Positions 23,796-35,068 of a stretch of DNA of 64,000 nucleotides are shown here, piece after piece; the stretch's first letter is position 1, and every line of letters begins with the position of its first letter. The notes beneath the pieces are model-generated. The model did not search any database, was not told the origin of the DNA, and saw only the letters and a list, made by a program, of their open reading frames with translations. This DNA comes from Collybia mongolica (taxonomy: Eukaryota; Basidiomycota; Agaricomycetes; Agaricales; Clitocybaceae), in assembly GCA_013420905.1 (NCBI GenBank), contig JAAXNY010000006.1, forward strand, positions 1,674,001-1,738,000, written 5' to 3'. Made by a program: the position numbers and the translations under genes.

Positions 23796-25423
23796 CTATG
23801 CCGAGGTCCTACTCAAGGGGAAGACTCTTTTTGGGTTCCCAAGCGAAAATAACAGCGCTGAAAGGATCACAAAAGGACCTACAACGATCCGCCAAAGAAT
23901 CTTTTCCACCAGAGGAAGCCGAGTTCTTAACATAGACTCAGGAGCTTGGATAAGGAGTAGATGTAAGAGGTTGAAGGGAGGGGGGAATGTGTAAGTTCCA
24001 TAGTGTAACCTAACGACGTAGTAGAAGGACTTCCGAGCGGACAAGCCAATTTGTTCTGAATATCGGTCCCAGGAATGTGAGCCGTTCACATGAGCAGCTG
24101 GTGATGTGGCGAGGGCAAATGCTGAGAAAACAGCAAGCCCAATGAGTGTGATAAGGAATGTAAAGAAAGCTAGGCGCGTTTCCGTGGGGGAAGGTAATTC
24201 GCGAATTCCAAAGGTAGATTGGCCGATGAGGAGCTGGCCAAACGTATTCACGAGTGAGATCGACAGAAGAAATGAGGTAAATAGAAACGTCGGTAAGAAA
24301 AAAAGTATGACTGGATAAAGGATATTGGAAAGATGCTGGAATAGAAAGACGGCAAAGGGTAAGGTACGATGTTTTGATAAAAGGAACAATGGACTCGGAG
24401 AACTGGGAAGATGCAACTGTAAAAGGTGGAGGAAGAACCCCCAGAGAAGAATCGTGAAAGAAAAGTCACCTGGAGAGGGAGGAAACGGAAAACTGAGAAG
24501 GAAGGAAAGGGGTACTAACAAGGAGATTGCGCCAAAATGTGGTCCAGTTCGCATGACAAAGGAAAATGGAAAGAGTACTAGAAAATATTCGCGCCACCCG
24601 AAATATTCGAAAATATTGTTCCAAGTATGAGGTTTCTCATATGGGTGCAGCAGATAATGAGAGACGAGAGCGAGGAATCCTATGTGTGAAGACAGCTCAA
24701 TAAAATGAGAAGACCTAGAGTTATTTGAGAATGTACGCGGGACAGATCATTGATATATTATGACCCACCGAGGATTCACAAGTGTGTCGTAACGTTGCAG
24801 TGCCATTTCAAATACCGAATGTCTGGAAGGCGCCGGGTAAAAGCCATGTTGCCATGTATGCGTAAGGCTTGACATGACGATGGGATGGGAAATGATGGAT
24901 GCTGGCGAGTCGTGATCAACAAGAAAATCGACGACTGAGAGGGGGTTAGAACATCGTGTGGTGTAAGGCTAAGGGTTTGCATGCCTCGAAGATATTTGGG
25001 TTTTGTCTGCTGTGCTGGAAATTGACTCCATAGGGCTGTCTTAATCTCACAAACACTGCGATAGTCTTGGAGGAAAGAATCCCATATAGAAACAGCCTTT
25101 TCTTCCAGGATTTTGGCTTCCTGGATGAGAATTGTTTCACACGACCAGGTTTCAAAAATATCGTTTAAATGCACGGGCTGTAATTTGTTGCGTCGAAGCT
25201 GAAGAAGAATCACCAGTTTGAAGGCAGTTTGAAGAGCATGATTTGGAAAGGATTGGAGGTCAAACTGTTCACAGTCAACTTCGTTTGCTGGCGTATCTGC
25301 TACGGCGGATATTGCGAGTGAAACGTCGGGTAGCACAGTGAGAGGCGCAAGTGTACGACCAAGCAATGGCGAGAGGTCGTTGAGCGCTTCCACAGAATCA
25401 CTTGGAGGGACCATCAACGCCAT
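23796..25423 (-). CDS. Multi-pass membrane protein of unknown function
   Basis: The N-terminal half is soluble (MALMVPPSDSVEALNDLSPL, then a helical region with QTAFKLVILLQLRRNKLQPV). The C-terminal half, after about residue 230, has six or seven hydrophobic segments. These include SHIGFLALVSHYLLHP, ISLLVPLSFLLSFPFPPSP, FTILLWGFFLHLLQLHL, LYPVILFFLPTFLFTSFLL, LAFFTFLITLIGLAVFSAF and ILWRIVVGPFVILSALLFSL. The gene ends at 23796 after FPLSRTSA. Two introns were inferred. One (24984-24935) appears to use GC at the donor, because the frame passes from YLR to VVDFLVDHDSPASIISHPIV. I do not recognise the family; it looks like a conserved basidiomycete protein. Its start is only 69 bp from the divergent TVP23 start. 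Confidence 0.7.
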
Positions 25424-25492
25424 GTTTGGTCTTATTGATATTATAGACTGCCAATTCCTTCAACACCTTTAGTAGTATTGCCACCAACAACA

Positions 25493-26764
25493 ATGAGCGT
25501 GTCTACGCCATTGCTCGATACTATCGAACCAGATGAGCCCACCGTTGTTCCCTCAGGAAATATCAGTTCCACAAAGAACACGAATGCCAGGACTCCCGTG
25601 GTTCTCACTCCGGCGACCAGGACTGAGCAAATGGCAACCACAGAGAGCGACGCAGAGTCCGGTATGTCTGACATAAGGATACCTTATGTATACCGAATTC
25701 TCATTCCCTTTCTCGTAGGTATTGCTGGCATTTTCCGTCAAGTAAAGCGGTTATACTATCTTCCCGATGCTTTCTAATTCGCCTTCTTCAGTCCGCTCAT
25801 CCGTTGGCACTCTTTTTCTTATTCTTTTTCCGAATTGCCGCAATAGCAGTTTATATATTATGTGGTTTCTTTACAGACAATTACGTCCTTTCGGTCAGTT
25901 TCAGTCTCTAGGCTTAATTTGGCAAGATATACTCATCAAGGACAGACTGTCACAGTGGTAGTGTTACTTGCTATGGATTTCTGGAATTGTAGGGTGAGTG
26001 AACCGCCTCATATTAATATTCTTATATTGTCTTGATCACACTCTGACCCTTAGAATGTCTCGGGCCGGACACTCGTCGGTTTACGATTTTGGAATCAGGT
26101 TAAATTGATTCTACCGAATGAAACAAAATTCGGTTCTTACTCTCGTTCTAGGTCGACGACGATGGCGAGAGCTACTGGGTTTTTGAAAGCAGAGACGTAA
26201 GTCAAATTATCTTTGCATTTCTCCTTGACTGATGGCTAAATATAGCCTTCGCGGCCTGCCAATCCCATCGACTCAAGGTGAGCTCATCACTGTATCTTCT
26301 GAAGTCACACCACCTGAGAACCTACTTTTAGAATGTTCTGGGTGCGGTGCACCGAACAAAAAAGCTCACATACATGTTAATCCCACCGTAGATTGCGCTT
26401 TATGCATTTCCCTTGCTTTGGGCTGCCCTACTTATAGTATCCTTGCTCAAACTAGGATTTGCGTAAGCTCAGAAAACTGATTTCTATAAGTGTGCTGACT
26501 TCAACATTTTAGCTTCATACCTATTGTGATCCTCGCTCTGGTATTCAATATTACGAACGTTATCGGCTTTACCTATGCGTACGCTTGTCTCTTCCGTCGT
26601 GTCATCCCCATTCACAACACATGTACAACTTCAGGGATCGTGACGCGAAGCAAAGATGGGCGAACAGTGTCGTGGGGTCAGGATGGAATCTGGGGCTTGG
26701 TGGCGTAGGTGGCCAGATTCTTGCGGGGGCTGTGAAGAACAGCGTTGGGAGAGTCTTCCGATGA
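25493..26764 (+). CDS. TVP23: Golgi membrane protein TVP23 (FAM18/DUF846)
   Basis: Small four-helix membrane protein of the late Golgi, linked to vesicle trafficking. A 55-residue Ser/Thr-rich N-terminus is followed by [20 protein letters not shown], then [66 protein letters not shown] and [20 protein letters not shown]. The tail is [20 protein letters not shown] and ends VGRVFR, stop at 26762-26764. These are the diagnostic blocks of the family. The exon carrying MFW is only 10 nt (26332-26341) and was placed because it restores SRMFWIALY exactly. Other introns are near 25665-25730, 25750-25790, 25900-25950, 25994-26053, 26095-26150 and 26490-26515. It is divergent from the membrane-protein gene. 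Confidence 0.92.
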
Positions 26765-27283
26765 GTTGGACATGATCCGTTTGGTCGCCATTTCATCGTG
26801 CGCGTTTCCCGTCTTTATGTATATTCAGACAAGAATCTGTTATGTGGATCCGAAGTGATGGAGAACAATAATGAAGGTATGTACACCCTAACTGTCAACA
26901 ATATTCAACACAACAGAAAAGAAATGAATAAGTCAGAAGGAACCTGGAAAGACAGTAATGGGGTCATCAGACCATGCGCTGAGGGGAAGATGTAACAATA
27001 GTAATACAATGATATGCGGTGGAGAAATAATGCACGCATTCCAGTCCAACAGACATTGTCAAAACAAACATGCTGGAATCTTCAGCCAGTTTAAGAAATA
27101 AAAATGCAGGGTAAGGCGAGAAGGAGGAGAAAGGGAGGATAAGTCCACGAGGTAACATAAGGCTGGATGATACACTGGCATCGATCATATCACAAGCAGC
27201 CGAGCAGGCACATAGAAGGGTGCGAATTGCATAAGTCATACGGTTCTGCAACGCAGGAGGTTATGAGAGAAAAAATCCCAGAT
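26765..27283. other. Convergent intergenic region
   Basis: About 520 bp between the TVP23 and phosphatase stop codons. Only short ORFs without recognisable features. Probably the two 3' untranslated regions; AATAA-type signals occur on both strands. Confidence 0.45.
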
Positions 27284-29476
27284 CTACTCCAAGCCAACAT
27301 AGCCGCGGGCATCCACCTTGGAGAATGCAGTGGTTGGCGTCGGTGGCGCTCCCAGTCCTATGAACGACCGTGTCCGTCCTTGGGAACGGAAAGTAGAAAC
27401 ACGTGGAGTCGAAAGACTAGGGAATGGAACGGGACCGCTCATGTTGGAGGTCAACGTCATGGTGGACGGTGTGCGAGTCGTTAAAGTAGGCGACGGAGGG
27501 AACACGAAAAGTGTCTGAGAGGGCGTGGAAGGGCCCGACGAAAAAGAGGATGGAGTTGTTGACTTTCGTAGCAGGCCATTCCTTAAGTGAAGGGGTGGAG
27601 GTACTAGCCTTCTAGACTGTGTGCGTGTCCGAACAGGGGGCAATGAAAGTGTTGGAGTACGTGGGACAGGTGGTTTGGACGATGGACCCATCTGTTGATC
27701 TGAATCAACGACGATCGAAATGGGGGAGGATGGAACCGGGGGAAGTATGCCAAGCGGAGGAGGTCGACGCTTTCCTTTTGGTGTAGGACGAAGTGGAAGA
27801 GTGAAAGTTGAGCGGAGCGCAGGGGCCGGTGGTGGAATGCTGAAGGAAGACTTCCACACTGGGGCAGAGGGAGGAGGCTGGAATGTATTACGAGTATGGA
27901 GAGAGGAAAACAGGTTGATTCGCTGAGGCGTTGCGTCCAGTTCATCATCTGGTGAGTTGGTAGCTGATGAATCCTCAGGTTCTGCGCTTGGACTTCTTCC
28001 CCGGTCATCATCGAACCCACCCCCTATACCCAATAGCTCTTCCTCTTCTTCCTCTTCAACGAGATCTTCGCTTATGACACTGCCGTTCGTAATATTACTG
28101 GCTATGGATCCGGCCCGCTTGCGGGTGACACCATAGCGTGTTCTCCATGCAGCTCCCATGCCGACTCCTGATCCGGATGAAGAGGCAAGCGATGAAGCAG
28201 AAGATTTCCGAGCAACAATGCGATCTTCCATTGCTTTGTCAAGTGCTTCGGCCTCCCGCATTACGAGCAAGCTTTCCTTCTCATCTTCATCTGACTGACT
28301 CTCTTCCATCATACGGCGCCTCCGACCCCATTCCTCCTCCTCATCAACAAGGCTTGCTTCCTCAGACGCAGAGAGTGAACCTGTTTCACCTTTAAGTTTT
28401 TTCTCATATTCTAATAACTGATAAATAAGGCTGCCAAACGGGTTGGTAAGCTTATATTGGATCAGTCAAGATGATCACGCACGACATATTGGGCCCAATC
28501 CACCTGCTCTTTTCCTTCACGAAGGAATAAGCTCCCTGCATACCTTTCAGTGCCCAGACTTCGGGTGGAACCGACGGGGACTGTTCTGTGGCTGCTCTCA
28601 TAACGAGGGCAATGACCATTGTGGCGGAGCGTGATATGCCACATTGGCAACTGATAAGTAGCTCGATGAGACGGAGAGATGTTAGTATGTGATACAAACA
28701 TACTGGATCAGAATGCCCTCCCCGCGTTCAAGAGCCGCATCAGTGAATGTCATGGCATCTTGGAAACCAATATCCACCAAGTCTTGTTGACCATGTGACC
28801 ACTGAAGCTTGAGATAATTCATGCCCGGCCTACCGGTGGCAGGATTTGGCGGGTAATACGTGGAGTCGGGTCTGGAATTCCATGTTTTCTTGAAGTTGGG
28901 GGTCGATGCTACAGCCCTGAGGGGCTGAGCAACGACTGAGTCTAGAGGAGATGCAACTTCTTTGGCCACGTTTAATACAGACTTTATCCCTCTCTCAATC
29001 AGACCTTTCCAGTCCCGAGCATTGTCCTCTGAGCCCAGCCATATACCCGGGATAATTTGGGTAGGTCCATCGGCGTACGGTATGGTGGGAGAGCCGTCCT
29101 CTTCCTTGCGATGGAAAAGGGATGTTGTGGTCGGGTTCGCTGTTGATGGGAGGGAAATGATAGAGGGTCGTCGTGGGCGTTCTCCGCGGGGTGTTGGATC
29201 TGGGGAGATGATCGTCGCACTTTGGGGCTCAGAAGCAAGCTGAAGCGAGTTTGTCGACGACTGGGCCGATGGGAGTGTGAGTGATAATTTTTTCATATTT
29301 CTGGGTAGCTTTGGTTTACTTGAAGAAACAAAGGGAGAAGAATCCGAATCGGATGTGGCAGAGGACAGTGCTGAAGCAGAGGAATCACCGAGCGCCAGGG
29401 CTATTTGAGGGTTCTGGGCGGGAGTTTCGATGCGAAGAGAAGTGGGCGGACCCCTCCTGCGTGGCGTAGGGGTCAT
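27284..29476 (-). CDS. Dual-specificity protein phosphatase
   Basis: Cysteine-based phosphatase. The disordered N-terminus (about 130 residues, Ser/Pro-rich) precedes the catalytic domain at about residues 135-300. The domain has GPTQIIPGIWLGSEDNARDW, IKSVLNVAKEV, MNYLKLQWSHGQQDLV and the P-loop HCQCGISRSATMVIALVMR, which fits HCxxGxSRS. The general-acid aspartate is not obvious in the SHGQQDL segment. After the domain comes a 300-residue acidic and Pro/Ser-rich tail ending DARGYVGLE. Two introns interrupt the gene. The first splits the catalytic histidine codon (CA, then T after the acceptor near 28650). The second lies near 28480-28430 and restores NMSLIYQLLEYEKKLKG. Architecture resembles MAP-kinase phosphatases of the Msg5/Pmp1 type, but the substrate is not determined. 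An ATG at 29497 could add seven residues. Confidence 0.87.
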
Positions 29477-30131
29477 ATCTGAAGACTGCGGGCTCAACGA
29501 ACCTTGCGTATACAGCGTGTCGAAACCTGATATCTATCCGCACGCCCAGCGTGAAACAGCAGCAGCAAAGTGTGCCGGCCAAAAAGGAAAGCAAATAAAG
29601 AGAATAAAGAGAAAACGCTGGAGACAGAGAGAGCAGAGCCTTGTCTCTTCTGTGGCTCAACAGCGGCCGGTCTGAAACCGTAGTGAAGGTTCAGTTGTGG
29701 GCCTTGCGTCAATTCGCATCAACATGTTTAATTGTTTATTATTATTATTATGTTATGTATCATGGCACTCTCTGCCCCCAATGTCGAGTCGTTTCAACTT
29801 CGCTACCTTTTCATTCATCATATCATATATAACACCGAAACCCGGTTCCAGCCCCAGTCAAGGGCCCACCTGTTTCCGCTGGGCTCGTGTTATTATCTCG
29901 TGCATGATAACTTATCGTTCACGAGTGCGCTTTGGCGCACAGATCTGAGTTTACCCTGCGCCCGTTTACTCCTTCAAGGATGTCTCTGTAGAGAATACCC
30001 TGGGTTGAGGAAAAATTCGAAGCCAATCAAGTGGATAGCACAAATAAGTTGTGATCAAGGGTGCTATCCGGACTAATCCTAGGCGTGCGAGATTTATTCT
30101 TTGGGGAAGGCTCGGTTTCCTTTTTAACTGC
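29477..30131. other. Divergent promoter region, phosphatase and cytochrome b5 reductase
   Basis: About 650 bp shared 5' region. It contains a short ATT repeat tract (29735-29752) and AT-rich stretches, but no supported gene. ORFs here translate to sequence without family features. Confidence 0.4.
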
Positions 30132-31602
30132 ATGCCCAACCGATTTCAACTCGCCTTTCTCGCCTCCCTCTTTGTCACCTTCTTCTCCCTTGTCCTCATC
30201 TCACGCTTCATCAACTCAAAGCTCGTTGCAGCGGGTTACGACATCTCCCAGATTATTCTCATTGGTTTACCGAAAGAGGGACACGCTCCAGACCGTTTCG
30301 AAATGGCAGATATTACCCTTCCATATATTGGTCAAGTCGACCTGCAGAAACTACCTGCCCAGGTTATAGATACCCTCAAGAACCTTCAGCTCGATGACTT
30401 TAGAGCTGTTGAGGTTCCTTACGCTGGCACCTATGACTTGGTCGCCCTCGCCGCTTCCCCCGCTGTGGTTGTCACTGGCCTTATCATTGTCGCGACCGCC
30501 TTCTACTCCAAAGTGCTGCATACTGGCAAGGCCTTTCAAACCGCATATGCCTTCACTTTCTGATATAAACATTCAATAGGACGTACAAAGCCTCTGAACC
30601 CTAATGCTTGGCAAGAATACCCCCTTGAGAAGAAAATCAAGGTGTCTCCAAACACTGCCATGTAAATAAAATAAATTTTCTATCAGCATTTTCTATCACA
30701 AGCTCACATCACATCAGCTACCGCTTCACCCTCCCCCATGCACAAGATGTCCTTGGGCTTCCTGTCGGTCAGCACATTTCTGTATCGGCAGAAATCAATG
30801 GCAAGGAGGTTGTGCGGAGCTACACCCCGGTCAGCAATGATGACGACCGTGGCCACTTTGACCTCCTCATCAAGGTACTGCCATCCTCTTTCGCTTCGAG
30901 ATCACCCCTCACGTTTTTTAGACATACGAAAAGGGCAATATCTCTCGCCATATTTCACTCCTCAAGATAGGTGACAATCTCCGGGTCAAGGGTCCCAAAG
31001 GCAACTTCCATTATTCCCCTGGTCTCACCAGCCATATTACCATGATTGCGGGCGGCACTGGCATTACACCCATGATCCAGATCATCCGTGCCGCGCTCAG
31101 GAATCCATTCGACCCAACTACTATCAGTTTAATTTATGCCAACGTCAACGAGGAGGATATTCTCTTAAAGGACGACCTCGAGGAGCTGTTGGATGTCCAT
31201 GAGCTTAAGTTCAAGATCTTTTATGTTCTCAACAACCCCCCTCCTGGTTGGAAGGGAGGCGTTGGTTTTGTCACCAAGGAGCATATCAAAGAATATTTCC
31301 CGAGTCCTAACACTACTGACAGCAAAATCCTCATCTGTGGTGAGTCAAATTGTTGTGGTACCATTGATGTTATCCTAATATTTCGGTCCAGGCCCTCCCC
31401 CTATGGTTTCTGCAATGAAGTGAATATATAATTATCGGTCAACCGCATTAGGGTACTGACCCACTTTCAGGAAAAACTTAGAAGATCTCAAGTACCCCGC
31501 TCCCCGCACTGTCAGCAAACTTGCGGATCAGGTAAAAGTCTCCATAAAGTTTAAATGTTTTGAGGCTGACTCCACCCTCACTTCTAGGTATTCATATTTT
31601 GA
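30132..31602 (+). CDS. CBR1: NADH-cytochrome b5 reductase, membrane-anchored, CBR1-type
   Basis: FAD enzyme passing electrons from NADH to cytochrome b5 for sterol and fatty-acid modification. The start [20 protein letters not shown] is a hydrophobic anchor. A spacer of about 80 residues and a second hydrophobic segment ([20 protein letters not shown]) precede the reductase fold. The FAD domain has [20 protein letters not shown] and then [20 protein letters not shown]. The NADH domain has [40 protein letters not shown], and the terminal FIF, stop at 31600-31602. At least six introns occur. Two anchors are more than the single one of yeast Cbr1. The ER-type identity fits better than the mitochondrial Mcr1 type because no presequence is seen. 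Confidence 0.92.
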
Positions 31603-31935
31603 ATAGCTCAGTTCCCGCAAACGCGAAGAATCAGGTACATAGGGTTCATAGACTAATTACATGGTAGAACTCAATACAACGAAAATGCCAGTAAACCATG
31701 TTGTGTTGACTCTCACATCGAAGTTGATATGTATTAGTCTCAGTTAACATGATCCGAGGTTCGGTGTCTGGTTGTATAATAGTTTCATGGGAGCAGAATC
31801 CCAGTTCCAAAAAAAACTCCAGTGAGGTACTGCCCGTTACACCGCTTGCTTTACACTGAGTCGAATAGCGAGATGAGATTGAACTTCTAGCCACGCCATC
31901 GGCTTTTGCTCCAAGGAGAGCAGAAAGGGTATGGT
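31603..31935. other. Convergent intergenic region
   Basis: About 330 bp between two stop codons. No supported gene or repeat; presumed 3' untranslated sequence. Confidence 0.4.
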
Positions 31936-32983
31936 CTAAGGAGATAATCTGCCAAGCTGCGTGGAAGATTCCTCCATCATCTCTAGTCGACACTCATTCA
32001 AACTAGAATTGTAAGTATCTGATGGAAGTATCTTCATGATAATGTGTCATACCATTTAGTTATGTCGAAAGCCGCCGCCATCCCTAGTTCAAATTCGTTC
32101 TCTGACAGTTCGTTGCTGGAGATACGCGCGAGGTGAACCGCAGAGTCATAATAATGAAGTGGCGTCAGACCGTCTTCGTCCGATGGAAGAAGTGGTAGAA
32201 TGAAACGGAAATGATGAAGCATGCGGGCATGGGGCTTTGATTTCGGGTGAGTGGGAATTATGATGTGGGCTAGTGCGTCTGCATCGAACAACGATAGTTA
32301 AGAAACCGGTGCTGAAACTGAAACACTGACGGAAGAAAGCTTTACCAATATCTGGCACAGTATCCAGAAGTCGCCGTCGAAACCTAATACCGCTGTGCTT
32401 GGTTCCTACACAAAGATGGCATGAGCACAGTTTTGAACCTCAAACCCCCGATATACCGGAATTCCACTTACCCGGCCGACCCCAACCCTCATGGGAGGCA
32501 TCTTTTGGTAAAGACTCGTAGGAAACGAGACATGCACGCACATACTCTTGTGTGACATACTTATACACGGGCTAAAACGATTTTAGTTAAATTGTGCATG
32601 TTAACAACCCACCGGGCAAAGTTGATTCACCTCAGGAAGATCATTCTGTCCAATTGTCTTATACGTCTTCGATATTCTTTGTAATTTGAGCCGCACAGCT
32701 ATTCGCCGCTTGACACAGTAAAGTAGAGACACAACAAGCTGTATAATGACCCTATGAGCAGATGCATCACCCGAGCGCGTGCGCGACTTGCCACGACCGC
32801 ATACGAGGCGCCAACGACAAGTGCATTGACATTTTTAGCCCAAGACTGGTTGGGAGCTGTCCGGACAGCTTGAGAGAGGAGGGCGGCGCATGAGAGGCCA
32901 GTTGCTACGATCGTTATCAGGACTAGGAGGGCATAACTGCTCTCAGACGCAGTCCTCAGTAATATCAGCCTTGAAGAAAGCAT
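31936..32983 (-). CDS. DLT1-like membrane protein
   Basis: Start at 32983. Two hydrophobic segments at the N-terminus (SSYALLVLITIVATGLSCAA; ALVVGASYAVVAS) are separated by LLSQAVRTAPNQSWAKNVN. The following part reads VRLKLQRISKTYKTIGQNDL, then PEPVYKYVTQEYVRACLVSY, VPD, and a HIIIPTHPKSKPHARMLHHF region. It ends CLNECRLEMMEESSTQLGRL, then SP and stop at 31936. This order matches the fungal Defect at Low Temperature 1 family, a poorly characterised two-helix protein. The assignment rests on the pattern of helices and the QA-R and R-I-K blocks, not on a strong signature. At least four introns occur; borders near 32750-32680 are uncertain. Confidence 0.68.
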
Positions 32984-33348
32984 TGGGTTAACATATATTT
33001 TATTTACTTACATCAATTTAGCGGGACTGCTCAAAATGCGTCCACCAATCAGCTTATGTAAACCATGTCCCATATACTCGTTTCCTACATTGTCAATTCC
33101 AAAATTTGCTGGGACTTGTGATAGTTTGATCATGAGAGCAGGGGAAGGACCGAATTTAAGTACTACCATCCCAAAGACAATTTAGAATTTAGAATGTAAA
33201 TAAATTGCTAACTCAAATGGAGGAAGTTTTTTTCTGGGACGATAATACAAAATTGTTGAAAACGAACCAAGGCTTCTAGCTTTGGTTGCGAATATTCACG
33301 TCGAGAAGCAGCAGAGAGGAAAGAAATATATATATAACGATGACCGTG
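32984..33348. other. Intergenic region upstream of the DLT1-like gene
   Basis: About 365 bp, AT-rich. It holds the promoter of the DLT1-like gene and the 3' end of the CAP gene, including a short TA repeat near 33328-33336. No gene seen. Confidence 0.4.
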
Positions 33349-34695
33349 TTATACTTGTACATTTTCCCTGCAGAGATGTTCAGTAGATGGACTCCTGAAA
33401 AATATTGGATCCACATACGCGAATCGTCCGTTGACGTTTCCGGCAGGGGAATACTCACACACAAAATACTTCGCCTTCTGGAAATGTGTGTCAACTTAGC
33501 AATAAGAAAGACGAAAAAGAGAAGAGAAACATACACCAAACGAAGGATCGAAGATCCCATCGCAGATTTTAACAGCACATCCGACCTGGGTTGTCGCTTT
33601 CCACACTACTTGCGTAAAATGAGAGGCCTGTGGATTACTCGGATTGTACTGGCCTAACAAATAAGTAGATTTGAGAATTCGGCCCAATTTAATGATAGAT
33701 GCACTTACCAACTTCGTCGGTCCAAGATTTGAGGGCGGTGGAAATGCCGTAGCTGGAGCCCGTTCCGGCAGCAAGGTTTTCTGAAGGCGGAAAGTATCTT
33801 TCAGTATTCAAACACTGATAACGTCGGACCTACCACCAAAAGCACCAAGGGAACCACCGGAGTGTTTAAATTGACATCCATTGGCCCATTGCTGAGCTTT
33901 AGCAGCCAAATTATCATTCCAAGTCAAATCTGCGGCGCCGTGGCGTGCTCGCACAGCGTTATGTCCAGTCAGATAGGCTTGGATGTCGCTACTCGATGTG
34001 CCAGAAGAACTGGACCCCCCTGTAGATGGTGGGGCTGGGGTTGGAACTGGAACTGGAACTGGTTCCGGGGACTTTGTTGTAGCAGGCGCTGGTCTGATGT
34101 TAGTAGTGGTTTGGATGGGTGGGCGTGTAGTAATAGACGGGGTTGAAGTGACTCTGGGCGTTTCCTTCTGCGAGGACGAAGTTCTTGTGGCTGCAGGCCT
34201 GTTCGAAGAAGTTGAAACAGATGTGCGAGAAGTTACAAGAATCGGGATAGAGGATGTGACAACCAAAGTTGAAGGTCTGACGATGGAGACAGGGAGTGAA
34301 GTAGGCTCTTTGGGGGTGTTGGTAACAAAAGACGTAGTAGAAGCCACGATTGGAGCGGTGGATGGTCCATCCTGAGCATTACCCACAGGCTTAGGGGGTG
34401 CTTGAGTTCTAGCAAAAACCGGTGAAATAGAAGAAACAACCATGAAGGAGACATAAACATACTGAAAACCGCAGGCCTTGGAAAGTATCGCATCCGGGGA
34501 GTCGTTGGAATTCTGCACGACAGGACCCCATGGGTCGGTTCCCATCACCTTTCCAGACCAACCCCACCTGGACTTGCACCGTTGCACACAATCCGCGGTT
34601 TTGAAGTGTTTGCGGGAGCAGGCTGGACCGGCAAACCCACCAGGGATATAGGCCACAAGAACGGCCATGGAAAAGAAAGTGGCAAACCTGGTCAT
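33349..34695 (-). CDS. Secreted CAP-domain (SCP/PR-1) protein with Cys-rich N-terminal region
   Basis: The start MTRFATFFSMAVLVAYIPGG is a signal peptide. A short Cys-rich, Trp-containing region follows (ACSRKHFKTADCVQRCKSRW, GWSGKVMGTDPWGPVVQNSN, KACGFQ). Then comes a long Ser/Thr/Pro linker with a repeated Pro-Val stretch. The C-terminal CAP domain starts DIQAYLTGHNAVRARHGAAD and carries LTWNDNLAAKAQQWANGCQF, HSGG, ENLAAGTG, SHFTQVVWKATTQVGCAVKI, CDGIF and KYFVCEYSPAGNVNGRF, with the conserved histidines and cysteines. Fungal relatives bind sterols and fatty acids and are exported (Pry family). Introns lie near 34460-34420, 33830-33780, 33710-33665 and 33530-33486. The tail after GRF extends 20 residues more than usual, because the only alternative intron would be 24 nt. 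Confidence 0.88.
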
Positions 34696-35068
34696 ATTGA
34701 AAAAAAGAATGTGAGGTGAAAAGAAAGTGTAGGATATACTGGAAGGAAGTGGGCCAAAGATTGAATGCAATAAACACCCTGACCACAAGTATAGATAATC
34801 TAAACGCTACGTTGCCATGGAATCCGATCAGAGGCATTGAATTGATTGTTTCTACTGAACCTTGACGATATGAAGATCCACAAATATAGAGCGTTCGATG
34901 TCGTAAATTGCAATGGTAGTATACAGGTTTATGGTGATCATTTATGGTACCAGTAAAGTGGGAAGAAGATCGAAATGAAAAGGGTTCTGGCAAAGAATTA
35001 GGTAAATAAACATAAACATATATATAACATTAATATATACACCGGTATATTTAGCGACAACTTTATGT
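34696..35068. other. Divergent promoter region
   Basis: About 370 bp between the CAP start (-) and the next start (+). TATATATAA at 35020-35028 and nearby TA-rich sequence lie about 40-50 bp upstream of the plus-strand ATG, and may serve as its TATA element. No gene seen. Confidence 0.4.

Noticed and set aside
33422..33445. Possible intron near the end of the CAP gene (GTATGT to TTTCAG)
   Set aside because: Only 24 nt, too short to be spliced, and its length is a multiple of three, so reading through is simpler.
33862..34375. Plus-strand ORFs with Trp/Gly and Val/Glu repeats
   Set aside because: They are antisense to the Pro/Thr-rich linker of the CAP protein and have no independent support.
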